The notes beneath the pieces were generated by a model. The model had not been told where the DNA came from. It did no database searches and worked only from the letters and a program-made list of their open reading frames with translations. From the NCBI GenBank assembly GCA_027077325.1, contig JALTGF010000173.1:1-6114 (forward strand): a DNA stretch of 6,114 bases. The letters run 5' to 3'. Origin of the DNA: an archaeon. GTDB lineage: Archaea > Undinarchaeota > Undinarchaeia > Undinarchaeales > JALTGF01. A program made the position numbers and the translations under genes. Position 1 is the stretch's first letter, and each line of letters begins with the position of its first letter. Positions 6,049 through 6,114 of the stretch are shown here, one piece after another.

Positions 6049-6070
6049 TTATTTTCCATATGGAAAATAA
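6049..6070. repeat. Perfect 22-bp palindrome downstream of tRNA-Val
   Basis: The sequence is perfectly self-complementary around CATATG (6057-6062), with the core TTTTCCATATGGAAAA. It lies in the 154-bp stretch after the tRNA, where I see no convincing gene. Its size and symmetry fit a dimeric regulator's operator, perhaps for a gene to the right of the window, or a hairpin in a transcript. Neither can be decided from here. Confidence 0.6.
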
Positions 6071-6114
6071 TTTAATCAAAAGAATTAAAACAAAGTAGAA
6101 ACACTTAATTATTG

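Noticed and set aside
5964..6098. Forward open frame after the tRNA ending MENNLIKRIKTK, with a locally GC-richer patch at 6018-6040
   Set aside because: The only ATG (6060) gives 12 residues, and there is no promoter or recognisable homology. It might be a gene remnant, but this cannot be supported.
5940..6114. Possible integration site at the tRNA 3' end
   Set aside because: No direct repeat of the tRNA 3' end is found downstream in the window and no integrase gene is visible.

Overview
The window looks archaeal, most likely from a DPANN-type lineage, although the exact group cannot be fixed from sequence alone. Four things point this way. TATA-like box A elements lie about 25-30 bp upstream of the start codons of the two large surface-protein genes, where they imply leaderless or nearly leaderless transcripts. 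No clear Shine-Dalgarno motif precedes any visible start codon. A tRNA-Val gene does not encode the complete 3' CCA. The secreted proteins are built from PKD domains plus a CTDSD-type cysteine module of a kind seen in DPANN archaeal surface proteins. The sequence is AT-rich throughout.

Layout, all on the + strand. (1) 2-673 is the 3' part of a polytopic membrane protein gene that runs off the left edge. (2) 663-1841 is a complete 392-aa membrane protein overlapping it by 11 nt. The two are tandem paralogues and resemble O-antigen/oligosaccharide repeat unit polymerases. (3) 1872-3401 encodes a 509-aa exported protein with four PKD domains. (4) 3458-5803 encodes a 781-aa exported protein with five recognisable PKD domains, one degenerate PKD-like domain and a six-cysteine insert. 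(5) 5889-5960 is tRNA-Val(GAC). (6) 5961-6114 holds no convincing gene but contains a perfect 22-bp palindrome.

The two PKD proteins are paralogues. Both have an N-terminal membrane/signal segment ending in TGAAS at nearly the same residue, a PKD array dense in N-glycosylation sequons, and a shared C-terminal module of about 85 residues that I do not recognise. That module has two conserved cysteines, IVPGW, HRK, CRRDN and WYWV, and it is free of sequons in both proteins. It is followed by an unrelated tail in each.

The promoter regions of the two PKD genes share a paired ATATATC(C) arrangement. A reasonable but unproven reading is a cell-surface locus, in which membrane enzymes polymerise a glycan and a pair of heavily glycosylatable PKD proteins forms or decorates the cell envelope. 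The best candidate for something undescribed is the shared C-terminal module and its tandem PKD carriers.
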